Positions 45,024-57,582 of a stretch of 64,000 nucleotides of DNA are shown one piece after another; within the stretch, counting starts at the first letter, position 1; the number at the start of each line of letters is the position of its first letter. The position numbers and the translations under genes are program-made. A model generated the notes under the pieces. The model searched no databases, was not told the DNA's origin, and saw only the letters and a list, made by a program, of their open reading frames with translations. This DNA comes from Armillaria gallica. Taxonomy: Eukaryota > Basidiomycota > Agaricomycetes > Agaricales > Physalacriaceae. The DNA is taken from positions 1,426,001 to 1,490,000 of the forward strand of contig JBANDB010000002.1 in NCBI GenBank assembly GCA_037576215.1, given 5' to 3'.

Positions 45024-46393
45024 TCCTTGTTTCTCCACTATCATGTTCAATCTCAAGTCGCCCCTTGGAAGGTTATCCTCCTGCGTGATCATTCAATGCC
45101 GTTTCGAGCTCCTCTTATCCTTCGACGATTCGTCGCCTTAGTGCCGCATCAGGCTCCTCATAAGGAATCAATGTAGCACACAATGCACATTCTAGCTAGA
45201 GCACCGGCGAACACAAAATTCAAGAACGGCGAGGCAGCAGACGAGCTGGAGAGTGACTTGACAGGGTCTGGGGAACTCTTGTCGAATTTGTCCCATCTTT
45301 CCAATCTCATCCTTTCGGTGCCAAAAAAACCGCCTACCGTGATTGCTCAGCCTCTCTCCCATGATAGCCGGCACATTCAGAGACCTCTCGAATATTTTTT
45401 CAGAGTTCCACGCCGTGCCCCAAGCGCACCTACCAGCGGTCAGACTCTGTCGTTGGTGTACCGGTTTTTTTGGGGCTATGCACTCAGCAAGAACCTGCTA
45501 TATAGTGCTTTGGGTCTGTTTCTAACAATGGGACCTGTATATATTTACCAAACACCTTAGAATGACTTGGGTCATGAACCTATGTCACAGCTGAGGTGAG
45601 TGTCTAATCCTTCGTGCACGGTCCTTGAGCTCAGGAAGTAGTCACTCATTTCTTCACTAATCTGATAGTATATGCTCTTCTTTAAGGAGTTAAGCCTCCG
45701 GCCAACGTCCGTGCAGCATGTGTGCATAGACGTGAGCCCCTAAAGTACATCCTTATGTCAAGTACGTTGGCCGTTTAAGCCTCCTATAGCTGCTGACCAT
45801 ACCATCAATGTCGCACTGTAAACTGAATTCAAGGAACCCGAGGAGCGGAGACTGTGTCTGTAACAGGTACGCCCGCCTCTCCGAATAGCTTTAAATACAT
45901 TGTTAACGATCGCTCTGTCAAGACCATCATTACAGGGAGAATGCTAAATTCCGATACCACAAGTCCTCCAAAGTTGCATCAGGATCGTACAAGTTGGACG
46001 TGTATCTGTGTGTATTTGGGACTTAGAAGAACACACAAGCTGCGAGTCTGGGCGATTATGAGGGTGACGGGTGTTTTCCTTCTTCTTGCCAGAATAGCAC
46101 AGGCGCCTATTCCAAGAGGCATAATCACCCGACGTCGAAGGACTACCATAATCTCCATTGGGAACCATAGCATCCTAGTTGCCTCGTCGAGCTGTCTGGC
46201 ACGCTCGTCTGTCGCTCTTTATGTTACGTGGCACACGGTCGAAATCCACCGAATTATCCACACAAATCCCGGTTTCATCTTCGAACCATGCCTTGATCAC
46301 GGCATGTATCGACCGGCATTTATTCACTATCGGCGCATAACATTAATGAAGCACTTATAAACAGCGCATAGCTGCTCGTTCCCCGAACACGCC
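45024..46393. other. No gene recognised
   Basis: A plus-strand frame at 45183-45560 (ARAPANTKFKNGEAADELES) reads like protein for about 40 codons, but no family or splice structure was found. A longer frame at 45854-46360 has no motif. Confidence 0.3.
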
Positions 46394-48621
46394 ATGCTTT
46401 CCCCACGGATCTTGGGGTTTCTTCTTCCTGTGGCATGCTCTGCTGCGATATATGAGAACTTTGCGGACCTCCCAAAGCTCGACTTCGACTATATAATTGT
46501 GGGAGGTACGTGTAGCGCCCATGCCGACACTCACTCGCTAATTCGTGGAAAGGCGGTACAGCGGGGAACGTTCTTGCGAATCGATTGACTGAGCAGAAGC
46601 ATACATCCGTGCTCGTCCTCGAAGCAGGTCAATCGTGCGTCACTCCCCGCTCTTCCCGCGCGTGGTCCTGAAGCCATCTTATATTTAAAGGACCGCCGAC
46701 GTCCTTGTTTCACAAGTCCCATTCTTCTGCCCACGAGCGACGCCAAACACGCCTCTCGACTGGAACTTCACCACGACGCCTCAGCCGGGGTTCAATGGAC
46801 GAGCCATTTCGTACCCGAGGGGTTTTGGGCTTGGCGGGAGTAGTGCCGTTAGTGAGTCAAGTTCATTGAACTGTTACGTGTTTTTGATTGACACCGTGAA
46901 GACAATATGGTCTACACCCGTGGATCATCTGAGGACTACGATCGATATGCACGCGTAACCGGCGACGAGGGGTGGGGATGGGATGAGCTACTGCCTTACA
47001 TTCTAAAAGTTTGTACCTTTCTCCTGAGTAAACCTTTAAGGATATCTGAGTGACTGGTTGTAGAACGAGCGATTCGTTGCACCCGCAGACCATCACAACA
47101 CAACAGGCGAATTTAACCCTGCGGTACACAATTTCGATGGCGTCAATTCTGTCTCGCTGCCTGGATACCCGAGGGCGATCGATGGACGCGTCATTCAGGC
47201 CACGCAGGAGCTGCAGGGCGAGTTTTCGTTCAATCTGGATTATAATTCCGGGTATCACCTGGGCATTGGTGGGTATAGGTGTTTTTCTGTCGGGCGGGCT
47301 GGCTAATATTGGACTTCTAGGATGGGAGCAAACGACTGTGGGGAACGGGACGAGGAGTAGTTCGGAGACGTCGTACCTTGCACCTGGGTATATTGACAGA
47401 AAGAATTTGCATGTGCTAATACATTCGTATGTCACGCGCATTCTGACACCCAACGAAACGACTTCGCGCCACAAGCCGCACTTCAATACTGTAGAGTTCA
47501 CACAAGATGCTGGATGTAAGATTCTGCCATGTCCTACCGCGAGTGTGAGCTAATGATCCTAGCCACGATTCACACCCTTTCACCCCTCAAGGAAATCATA
47601 CTCTCAGCTGGATCCGTTGGGACACCGCACATCCTTCTCAACTCCGGTATTGGAGACGCCGCCGAACTCAGCGCGGTGGGCGTTACTTCTACCGTGCATC
47701 TTCCCGACGTTGGAAAGAACCTCACTGACCACCCTGCATGGGGTACCGTCTGGTTTGTCAACGATACTAACACAACCGAGAATGTCTACTGGCGGAATGC
47801 CACATTTCAAGCCGAGGCACTAGCTGAGTGGCAAGCTAATCGGACCGGGTTCATCGCTACCACAAGTGTCAGCCATTTGGGTTTCTTCAGGGTGGAAGAG
47901 GGTGTCCTGGAGGAGGAACCGTGCTCGGGGGAGAATACGGGACATTATGAAATGATTTTTTCGGTAGGTCTAGGGTTCTTTCCGTGGTGTTTTATCATTC
48001 ATATCCTGATTGCATGCCATAAGGGTGGAATTGGCTCTGGCACGATCCCTGCTACGGGGAGCTACCTCACAATAGGAATCATACTGATCTGTCCGCTCTC
48101 TCGTACGTCCATCTCCTCCTTCCCTTCCCTATCCAACTTCAACTTCTTTCTAGGAGGGAATATTACCATCAACGGCACCAATCCTCTCTCACCCCCACTC
48201 ATTAACCCGAACTTTTTATCGCACCCACAAGATATGACCGTCATGCAGCACGGCCTAGCGGGTGCGCAGCGGTTCCTCAGTGCGCCTGTATGGGAAGACT
48301 ACGTCCTCGGAATATCAACGAATATCACCGATCTGGAGGGGAGCATAAGGAATGCTGCGCGCTCGGTATATCATCCTGTTAGTACGGCGAGTATGTCTGC
48401 CCGCGATGCGGACTGGGGAGTCGTGGATCCGGATTTGAAACTCAAGAAGGTGGTGGGAGTGAGGGTTGTTGATGCATCTGTTCTGGTGAGTTGAAACTAT
48501 TTTAACGGGACTTTTGCTGATTTTATTTGACTTGTAGCCGTACGTACCGGCGGGGCATACACAGGCGGCGGTATACGCCATCGCAGAGAGGGCAGCGGAC
48601 TTGATTAAAAAGCCACGTTGA
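46394..48621 (+). CDS. GMC oxidoreductase (aryl-alcohol-oxidase-like, AA3 family), intact-looking
   Basis: Start MLSPRILGFLLPVACSAAIY (signal peptide) at 46394. Exon 1 ends at 46505. The FAD-binding motif DYIIVGG|GTAGNVLANRLTE spans the first intron, and LVLEAG follows. Then WNFTTTPQPGFNGRAISYPR, GFGLGGSSAV, MVYTRGSSEDYDRYARVTGD, GTPHILLNSGIG and HLPDVGKNLTDHPAWGT. The C-terminal domain has VYHPVSTASMS with the catalytic His and PYVPAGHTQAAVYAIAERAA with the second active-site His, ending in TGA at 48619-48621. About eight short introns. Such enzymes oxidise alcohols with O2, yielding H2O2 for lignocellulose decay; secretion is inferred from the signal peptide. No lesion seen. Confidence 0.88.
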
Positions 48622-49209
48622 GGCCGAGCTGCATTTTTACTTTTCTTGGTTTCGGGCTCTTCATAAAAGTGACCGAGGCGAACAAAATTTGCTGTGGATT
48701 GACCATCTAAAATATACGACGATATAATAATGGGAAGGGAGGGAAAGACTGCTGATAGAAAAGATTTCGAAATCAGTGAGGTAACTGCGTGGCTGGACTT
48801 CCCGATGACCGGGCTGGCGAAGCTTTTTGTCGAGTGCCCCAATATTTTTCGAGTTCAGATGAGAACATACGGTATGAAAAGAAAGTTCGACGCACGTAAT
48901 CGACAATAGATCCACAGTTAAGCCTAATCTGCGCCGCCTCACAGTGGCGAGAAAAAGGATTCCCCAAAAGTTCTCAAACAGAAAACCCTCAATGCAATTT
49001 GCATGTAGTACCTTTCATTTCTGGGATTCGAGATCGGAGACAACGGAAAACCTTGCTGTGGACCAAGTCACATCGTCCACATACTTATATCCACATCCTT
49101 TGATGAGCTGCCGTCACGACGCGATGTCACTGAATAATGCCACGACATCAGTGGCTGTCGTCTGACTGGGTTTCCAGTGTATATGGTATACAAGCTCGAA
49201 ACTGAAATC
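48622..49209. other. No gene recognised
   Basis: Intergenic between the GMC gene and the convergent MYND gene; short frames only. Confidence 0.4.
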
Positions 49210-51607
49210 CTACGCAGCAACCAATTCTAGCTTCGTTATTGTACGCTGCCCATCTGGGATAATCCAGTATACGATGGTCCCAGCCCCCTCTCGCGCCTTG
49301 GCTAAGATCTCCGGATCGATATCTTCGACACACCTTTCCGAAGACTCGATGTCAATGTCAGGTTCAACATTAACAGCACGGTGATCCAGTATCCAGACCA
49401 AGGGCCAAAGGGGATCAGGCTCTCCCTTCTCCGCAATATATTCACCCAAAACATCACGGTCCCAATCTGGATCGGGACTAGGCGGCTTGTGCTTGTGATA
49501 CTCCACGTATCTGCTGTTGAGGTCCTCGCTCGCTCTTCGATCACTCAAAGACATGGGCAAGGAGCTACTATCTCAGATGTCGCTGAGAAAAAAAAACACT
49601 AAGGGAAAAGAAAAATTGACGAACCGATTACGAGTTGTTTGATCTCAGTGCAGAGGGAACGGTGGTTACCAGATGACCAATCGTCTCTTTAGCATGTCTG
49701 CGAGCAATACAACGTGAATAGGCACCTGGAACAAACCATGCACCTTCTAGCTGTCGTTCCAGGACACTATAATGGAGCTTAAAAAGACTGCTAGCATCAA
49801 CACGAGGTCTACTTACCTGCGCGTTGCCACAAAATGAATCGGATAGAGGTCCGTAGACAGTAGATTTGTACGAAGCAATGTTTACAAACTTAGTCCAAGC
49901 TTCGCAAACTCCCGTCAAACCGACATATTTGGGATCAAGGAACCCATCAATGTGCTGTCATTGTATTTTGGAGATGGCCTTTGGGGATCGCTTCAGAATC
50001 GAAGGGTAAGCGAAATGGGATATGACCATTTTAAGGATCTTCACGGTATGATTCTCAATGGAGGTCTGGAGTACTCCGAACTCCCGGTCCACGAGCTCAG
50101 GATGAGCATACAAGTTGCGGCACGCCTTGAGTACATAGCGGAGGATGTCGCATCCCAGGAGCTGACGGATGTACGAATGTCCATCCTCCATGACTCTGAG
50201 GATGTAATGCAAACACTTAGATGCACAATCCGTGGCTACACGCAGTACCCCATTGGTGAATCGCGTGCGCTGAGTGGCATATCGTAGAACACGACACATC
50301 CATTGGATGCTGTTGTTTTTCAGTAGAGCAATGTGGATGGGCGATGATCGACTAGCGAGTTGGAACGTAGATGATGCGACAGTCGAAAAACATTGATAGA
50401 TCGGAAGTTTCATGTCAGATTCCTCCGGGACATGGACAAACACGTCCACAATGAATTGGACAATGAGGTTAGCGGTGAGTGTACTGTTTTCTGCGAGTCG
50501 ATGAATGAGAATGTCTCTCAGCGACGTCGAATTACATCCGAGAATCACATGATCAACCACAGTGAATACTGCCTGGGCATCATCAAGGTTGTATTTCGTA
50601 TAGCCAGCGGGAGGGTGAAACCACAGAAATGGAAGATAATTTGTAAGGACTTTCGGTTCCAGCTGATTTTGGTTCGTTGCCCATGCTACGATGAGTACCA
50701 CAGTATTGTGGAAATCAGCGAACTTGAATTCGAGTGATCGGGCTGGTAAGATGATGTGCTCGCAGAAGAGGGATACCCAGAATGATATGGCGGGCGTAAG
50801 GGGGAGCATAGAGGAAGCGGTGTCTGCTATGCACACAGGCTGAAGGAGGTATTTGTTTCGGATGCCTGTAGCCAGTGCGAGCATCGAGGTGCAGCTAAGG
50901 TTGAGTGCGTCTTTGGGATCGAGTGATGGCACCAGTGGAAGACGCCCTCGCTTCATATCCTGGATAGAGGTCGTGTCGAACTTGAGATTCTCTTCCATGA
51001 CACGAAAGAAAGCTTGATGGGCCCTTTGGTTTTTGCCGGCTTGTGAGGCAAGCGCCATCATTGCCTCAAATGATCCATCCTTGGCCGATTTCTGTCACGC
51101 AAATGGATCAGTATGAAAGGTTTCGTGAAGATGTGAAACTATACTCACGATGAGTTTCTCCATCTGAATTTGGGATCCTTGATAGCATAGATCTACTACA
51201 GAAGATAGAAATCCTTCTGTGAAGACGCGATGTTACTATTTTAAATGATGAAACGACGCGAAGGGAAAAAGTAGCATTTACATTCACCAAATGCGGTCAG
51301 AGAACACTGGGCCAGCCGAATGGTGTTTTGAGTACTTGGAAACAGGCCTAGAAACTTGGGGAGAAGGTAATGCTAGTAGGCCGGTCGCTTCTATGCAAGC
51401 ATCGAACAAAGACGCGTCCAGTGACACGATCGTGGGAGAGGTCGCCGGATCGGAAGCGTGAGAATGATAAATCCACAAGTCCAGCGGTAAACATCCCGAA
51501 ATATCTCCTGAATATCTCTCTTGTCCGTAAACCAACTGTAAACACTGAAGCAACGAGTTAGTGTTTCTCCTTAAACCACCTTCAACGACACTTGTCATCC
51601 TTGGCAA
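49210..51607 (-). pseudogene. MYND zinc-finger protein with a nonsense codon in the finger
   Basis: Minus-strand exons: MTSVVEGGLRRNTNSLLQCL and SLFDACIEATGLLAL, then LLPKFLGLFPSTQNTIRLAQ in another frame. Next GFLSSVVDLCYQ and SQIQMEKLI, a long helical-repeat exon (51087-49958) and a MYND-finger exon. Its cysteines read CGN...VCSRC..LYCSQTC, followed by TAA (49689-49691) where the family has CQ, then RDDW..GNHRSLCTEI. The last exon (LSDRRASEDLNSRYVEYHKH) ends at 49210. The frame change near 51380 looks like a one-base lesion. MYND fingers mediate protein-protein contacts. Without read-through the second half of the finger and the tail are lost. Confidence 0.8.
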
Positions 51608-51780
51608 AGTGAAATGTCAAGTTTCAGTGCTACGAGCATCGACTCTTTCCCCTCTTTTCAATGGTTGCTTCGAATTTCACCTTGAGAACTGACGCGTAAT
51701 TTGGACGGCTATTTTCAGGGTCTTGACGAAATTACTCTTAGCTCTAGGTCATAAACTTATATGCCCAGGTTAAGATGTAC
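51608..51780. other. No gene recognised
   Basis: Short spacer between the MYND gene and the tRNA-like segment D. Confidence 0.4.
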
Positions 51781-52005
51781 TCGGATGTGGTGTAACGGCT
51801 AAAGTTGCCGCCTCATATGTTTTACTGTTGATGGATTGCCGTACCAGCTCTATTAGTATCAGGTCGGAGACGTTGATTTCTGGGAGAAAAGGCAACATCC
51901 TCGCTGTAGACCTCCCGGGACCTGGCGCCATTGGCTTGAGACTTAGGCATTACATCAACGCGGTGTACCACGAGAGGCGAAGATTTGTGTATAGGGTATA
52001 AATCA

Positions 52006-52069
52006 TGCAGATATGGCGTAACGGATAATGTCGCTTACTGCTTTGTGGGTTTCGATTCCCCAGATCTGC
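52006..52069 (+). repeat. tRNA-like module D1 (perfect 7-bp acceptor-like stem)
   Basis: 5' TGCAGAT pairs completely with 3' ATCTGCA. Box A TATGGCGTAACGG and box B TTCGATTCCCC. The middle is shortened compared with a tRNA. Confidence 0.8.
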
Positions 52070-53164
52070 ATGGAGGATCGGATTTTCTTGCTCGCCATCG
52101 GGTATAGTTTGTTCTGCTTGCCTGGAAGAGTGGTTTTCAATCAGCGTCGAACGTTTTTGTCAATCATATCCCTCAACTGAAACTTTCCAGCCATCTTCTT
52201 CAGCTACAATTACCCGGGATCTTTTTCCTCATCATCGAAAAAGAATTTAGTGAGATATGTTAACCGTCGTGGTAAACGCCAACCTTCTTTTGGGGGTTAC
52301 GTTCACGCTTCGTGGTGATGTAAAATGGAGCTTGTCGCTGGTATCGTCGCCCAGACAAGCGGGCTTATGCACACAGATCCAGTTACAGCATAGCAGATAA
52401 CGAGATTGTATTGGAACCGTATCGCGGGGTTTGCTAGGCAAATGGATGGTATAGCGCAAAGGTAAGCTACGAACAGCGGGAAACTACGGCGAAACCTCCG
52501 AAACCTGCCCTAGAGCACACGTGGTCACGGAAGGACCGGACCGGACCCAATGCTCCCAGGAGGTTCGACTCCCCTCGTCTCGATCGGGAGTCGCTTGCAG
52601 CACTTTTGTTTTTCCACTACAGGAGGACCGCATTCGGTGATCCGTTCGTTTTCTCTCAGCACAAACATGTCGCACCAAGTCGGAGCCCCGCCATTCGCCT
52701 CCAACCAATGCGCTGCTCTTCCATGGGATGCCCATAGCCTCTCAACGAAACAAGACTATTCGCGTCCTCTCAACGGAGTACAGTTGCAAGGTGGCAGCCT
52801 TGGGTTTTGACGCTTTCGCTCCCATGGACTTCCAGTTGTCGGACGAGGGTTGCCGTCAAGCAGCGAAGGTGTGAAAACTTGACTGGCAAGTACTTAATCA
52901 TCCATCGCGTGTTATACTGAAGCTCTACCATCAGTACATATCGACTTACGCGCCTCTTATTCGATTCTGGGACTACATTGTGCAATATCCCATTTCACGA
53001 GGAGCACAGTATCCTCGAACCTAATCTACTGCAGCCGTCAATGGGAGGCCACCCACCCTTCGTGATAAGAGGATCATCGACGTATATGGTTCTGTCGCGT
53101 CCGGCTGGTAGCGAAGATCTGGTGTCATGTTTCCTTCTGTCGCCGAGAAGGAAGACCTAAAGTT

Positions 53165-53229
53165 GTCTGGATACGGCCTAATGGACGAGGTCGCTGCTTC
53201 GCGGCGGGGTTCGAATCCCTAGATCTGGA
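53165..53229 (+). repeat. tRNA-like module D2
   Basis: TCTGGATACGGCCTAATGG, CGAGG/CTTCG-like middle hairpin, box B GGGGTTCGAATCCC and ATCTGGA. Stem of 7 bp with two G:T pairs. Confidence 0.75.
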
Positions 53230-53230
53230 T

Positions 53231-54052
53231 AGAGAGAACTCAAGAACCAGCCCTTTTACTTGCCTTTTACTCGTCATAATTTTTAATTTGTTCAGCTGGC
53301 ACTATTCCGTGCAATAGTATTTTCACTTCGAACTTCTCTTCCAAGTCGCTCCGTCATTTCTTCGCTCTCCTTTGACCCATCCACTTCCTCCCATCTTTGT
53401 TTGGATAGCACCTGGTCTGACACTGCCGCTACATCTTTCGGTTGCTCAGATCTCAGGTATCCTGAACAACTGATTTCTCGATCCGGCATTCATTCATTCC
53501 GGGACCCGTTTCATCGCCGATTTCCCCTCTGCTCAACTAGCAGTTCCCTTGAAGCCGAGTTCTCTGCCCCTTAGACCCAAAAGATCAAGGATACTACTCT
53601 GACCTCTGATCTCAATTCCGTAACTTCACTTGGTCCCACACTAGTACTGTCGGCTCAGAGTCTCAGCATTGCTTCCGTTCATAAAACCCCAGTCAACTCT
53701 GATCTAGGTACCCGTGTGCGTGTACAGCTCGAGGGACGTGCAATGGAGCCTGGAAAGTCCTAGAGCCGCAGTATTCCAGTCTGAAACATCCGAGTCCGTC
53801 GTACATCACAAACGCTAAATCTCAGATCATGCAAAAGAAGGCTGTGAATCTCGTGATCATGAACCGAATTTGTAGATGTAATGCAAAAGGGCTCCCGAGA
53901 AATCGGTAGCCCTAAACCCGCAAAGCCGTAGTATAATAACGGTAAGACTCGTCGCCTCAGTGTTCATCTGCTCTTCTTCCTTGCGCTCTCGGCCGACAGG
54001 GACACAAACGTCTTCAATATTCATCTTTCAAAGGCACACACCCAGTTGCATC
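53231..54052. other. No gene recognised; tRNA 5'-half-like sequence at 53926-53961
   Basis: GCCGTAGTATAATAACGGTA, then GACTCGTCGCCTCAG, resembles the 5' half of a tRNA-Glu/Asp-type gene without a 3' half. Otherwise nothing supported. Confidence 0.4.
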
Positions 54053-56293
54053 ATGTTCGCTTTGATGTTGCTCTTTCTTCCTCTGTGCTCAGCTGTAATA
54101 TACGAAACAGTCGCCGACCTTCCAGCTGCTAAATTTGACTACATCATTGTTGGAGGTACGTATAGTCTGTATACCTGTCCTGCTCATGGTTTCCGATTCT
54201 CGTTACAAGGTGGTACTGCAGGAAACGTCCTTGCCAATCGTTTGACCGAAGATCCCCAAACCTACGTCCTCGTTCTCGAAGCGGGAAGATCGTACGTTGC
54301 TCCTTCCCTTTTCAAAGAGATATCCTTCAACACAACCCAGAACGGCGGATCTCTTGACTTCCCAAATACCTTTCTTCTGCACCTCACGGCCGCTTATGGT
54401 GAACTGGAATTTCACCACTACTCCCCAGCCTGGCTTAAACAACCGAGACTTTGGTTATAACAGAGGTTTTGGCCTGGGAGGGTCCAGTGCTATTAGTGAG
54501 GTTCATTCTCTCCTTGACGTGACATGACACTTAGAATCTTTCTGTAGACATTATGACACACACGCGTGGTTCGTCAGAGGACTATGATCGTTATGCAAAG
54601 ATTAGTAGAGACGACGGTTGGGGGTGGGATAAGATGTAGCCGTATTTTCGAAAGGTAGTGTACAGCTCACAGTCACGGTGTTGGGAAGTTATCTGACTTT
54701 GGGCGTAGAACGAACGCTTCGTTGCTTCTGCAGACCATCACAATATAACTGGTCAGTATGATCCCATGGTGCACGGTTTTGACGGCGTCGTTTCTGTCTC
54801 GGTGGCTGAATACCCCGGTACCATCGATGGTCGTGTCATCCAAGCAACCAAAGAGCTCCCAGATGAGTTTCCGTTCAACTTGGATTATAATTCTGGATAT
54901 CACTTGGGTATCGGTGAGTGAGAGAAGCTAGGATGCTATCGTTCGAACTGATGGATCATCGGCGATTATGAAAGGCTGGCACCAAAAGACTATCGGGAAC
55001 GGGACGAGAAGTAGCTCAGAGACGTCGTATCTCGGTCCTGAGTATATAATCAGGGAGAATCTCCATGTACTTGTGGATTCGCACGTCACACGGATTCTCG
55101 TGGCGAACGACTCGAATGTGGATAAGAAAACACATTTCGATTCTGTTGAATTCACGCAGGATGCTGGAAGTAGGCTTTTCCTGCTATTTTCAGCGCTAAC
55201 CCTCGGCTGATGATAGATCCCAGAAACAATGCACACTCTTTCAGCTCGTAATGAGATTATTCTGTCGGCCGGAGTGATTGGGACTCCCCATATTCTGCTC
55301 AACTCCGGCGTGGGAGACGCAGAGGCACTGTTTGCATTAGGAATCTCCTCGACAGTGCATCTTCCTGACGTTGGGAAGAACCTGGGGAGTCAAGTGAGTA
55401 TGAGGCTTTCTTGGACTGTGAACGATACGCAGATGGTAGAGAGCGTGTATTGGAGGAACGAGACGCTTCGTGAGGAGGTATTGGCAGAGTGGCAGTCGAA
55501 TCGGACTGGGTTTTTGGCTAACCCTCCTTCCAACCATTTGGGATTCTTCCGCTTAGGAGATGAGCTGATAAAGGAAGAATCCTGTGCTGGCAATAAGACT
55601 GGGCATTACGAATTGATTTTCAGTGTAGGTTCTGACTTCAGCAACTGCAATCATAGTCACTAACAGATGCACTCAGGGTGGGATGGACACTCAGCCCATT
55701 CCGGCGACTGCCACTGGGAGCTATTTCACAGCACTGATTAACATCTTGTGTCCGCTCTCTCGTACGCCACCAAAGCTTTGTCTTCTGATGCTCTATTGAC
55801 CTAGCATAGGCGGGAGCGTAACCATCAACAGCACCAACCCCCTCTCCCCGCCAGTTATTAACACTAATTCTCTCTCGAATGAGCAGGATTTCGTGTCGAT
55901 GAAGCATGCTATTGGGGGTGCACAGAGGTTTGCCGCTGCACCGGTATGGACGGACTACATCCTTGGACTCTATACGAATATAAGCGATCTGGAAGAGAGC
56001 ATTCGTGCTCAGGCAACGCCATCAGGACATTCGGTGGGTACGGCGAGTATGTCCCCACTCAATGTGCATTGGGGAGTCGTCGATCCGGATTTGAGGCTCA
56101 AGCGGGCGAGGGGGGTGAGGGTTGTGGACGCGTCGGTTTTGGTGAAGTTTCATGTTTTGTTCGTCCGAGTCATATTTCGGGGGTACTAACATGTTATTTT
56201 TAGCCATATGTACCAGCTGGGCATACTCAAGCGCCGGTGTATGCGTTTGCTGAAAGGGCGGCGGATTTGATCAAAGGACGGAAGCGCCCTTAG
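54053..56293 (+). pseudogene. GMC oxidoreductase paralogue with in-frame TAG
   Basis: Same exon plan as the gene at 46394. Signal peptide MFALMLLFLPLCSAVIY, DYIIVGG|GTAGNVLANRLTE, LVLEAG, WNFTTTPQPGLNNRDFGYNR and GFGLGGSSAI follow. MTHTRGSSEDYDRYAKISRD leads to DKM-TAG-PYFRK, with the stop at 54637-54639. Downstream the frame stays open across introns: GTPHILLNSGVG, HLPDVGKNL, SGHSVGTASMS (catalytic His) and PYVPAGHTQAPVYAFAERAA, ending at 56291-56293. After GKNL the usual TDH is replaced by GSQ. Diverged tandem duplicate about 5.4 kb from its sister, separated by the MYND gene and segment D; likely inactivated. Confidence 0.85.
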
Positions 56294-56889
56294 ATAGTCG
56301 AGCGAACACTGGATTCCGATCGTTGGACCGTGTAGTAAAATCCTGCTGTATATCGATGAGCCTGGTTCTGCGATACTTTTGTGCGAATAGAATTGGGCAA
56401 TGTCGGTGTTTGTGGGTGGTGGTTTCGAACTCCACGATTCCGACACGAATGCTGCATCGTGAATCGAAAAGAACAAAGACCAGAGAATCTTGGCTTCTCT
56501 ATCCTGAAGTATCTCGAATGTGATCATTCACCGAACACCAGCGTATAGATAACCAAACAAAAGAATTTTGAGCGTCGCGTCAGTTGTTGGACTGACAATC
56601 AGTGCTAGGCTTGACAAGTGGCAAGCCATATCAAAAAATAAAGTGACAACCCAGGCAAGGTTTGTTATGTTTACAGTTATGAATAGGCTCGAATACACTC
56701 GATAACTTGCTCGTTTGGATTATGTCCCTGGCGCTATACGCTCCCCGGCGTCAACAATTTACATTGGCGCCTTGATGTCTCACGGCAATTCCAAGGTAGA
56801 AGCCAGTATGGCAATCGTGCTTGAGGCTTCGAACTTCTCTCCTGTATTAGTTAGATTAGCTGCCAATAAAAAGATAAACAGAAAACAAG
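56294..56889. other. No gene recognised
   Basis: Intergenic; short frames only. Confidence 0.4.
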
Positions 56890-57220
56890 TCACACCATTC
56901 CCGTGTCTTGTTCTCCAGAAATGTATCTCTCAGTAACATCGACAGCCAATAGGACATCTCTCCGCTCTCTTTCAGCGTGCGGATCCCGTAACATGGCTTG
57001 TCCGATATTTTGGAGACATATAGCCCATGAAGGATCCCAGGGTCGAAGGTGGACAAGTGCCAGGAGGTCTTTGACTGAGTCTTCTCGACTGGTAATCAAA
57101 ATGATACATGCGAGGAGAAGGTTATAGGGATGGTGAAAAGAATCGAGGTGCTGCTCTACAATGGTGGGAGGTATGCCGATTTCGGGGGCGCATGCAAGCC
57201 CTGTAACATATACACGGATG
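56890..57220 (-). pseudogene. Truncated coding fragment of unknown family
   Basis: The minus-strand frame is open and protein-like for about 110 codons: LIRVYVTGLACAPEIGIPPT, then SFHHPYNLLLACIILITSRE, LVHLRPWDPSWAICLQNIGQ and a stop near 56890. It has no Met start and begins where a partial box B (CGATTCGATTCCCTG, about 57243) of a tRNA-like module lies, so the 5' part was probably lost on insertion. Helical-repeat character; family not recognised. Confidence 0.4.
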
Positions 57221-57520
57221 AGCTTTACTAGGCCATGGCAGCTCGCGATTCGATTCCCTGTGTCCGAATTAGATTTCGGCGATAAAAGTTTTTCCGACTC
57301 AGCAAGCTTGAAACAACCCCTTCATTTTTTGAAATGCTTATTGCTCACTGCCTGGTGCCAGTGCAGTAAAAGTGTGCAGTCACCAGTGGAACGCGGCACC
57401 GGCGACCGCGTAGTGTACACTGCTGATTTTGACGTGTTATGGTCTATATATTGGGCGGCTCCATCGCGTTCGCGTCGGAACCATGTAGCGGAGAAATGGT
57501 GTTGTGTTTCTTCCGTCGTG

Positions 57521-57582
57521 CAGAAATTGGCATAATGGACGAAGTCGTTGCTTCGCAGTAGGGTTCGATTCCCCAGATTGGA
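57521..57582 (+). repeat. tRNA-like module C1
   Basis: AAATTGGCATAATGGACGAAG, box B AGGGTTCGATTCCCC and AGATTGGA. 5' stem diverged. Confidence 0.65.

Larger units (their letters stand above)
51781..53230. repeat. tRNA-like repeat segment D (diverged)
   Basis: Contains a 5' half module (51781: TCGGATGTGGTGTAACGGCT), a full module at 52006, a body matching 33.5-33.9 kb, a partial module at about 52378 and a full module at 53165. The order differs from copies A-C, so it is a separate, older insertion or a rearrangement. No coding region supported. Confidence 0.6.
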
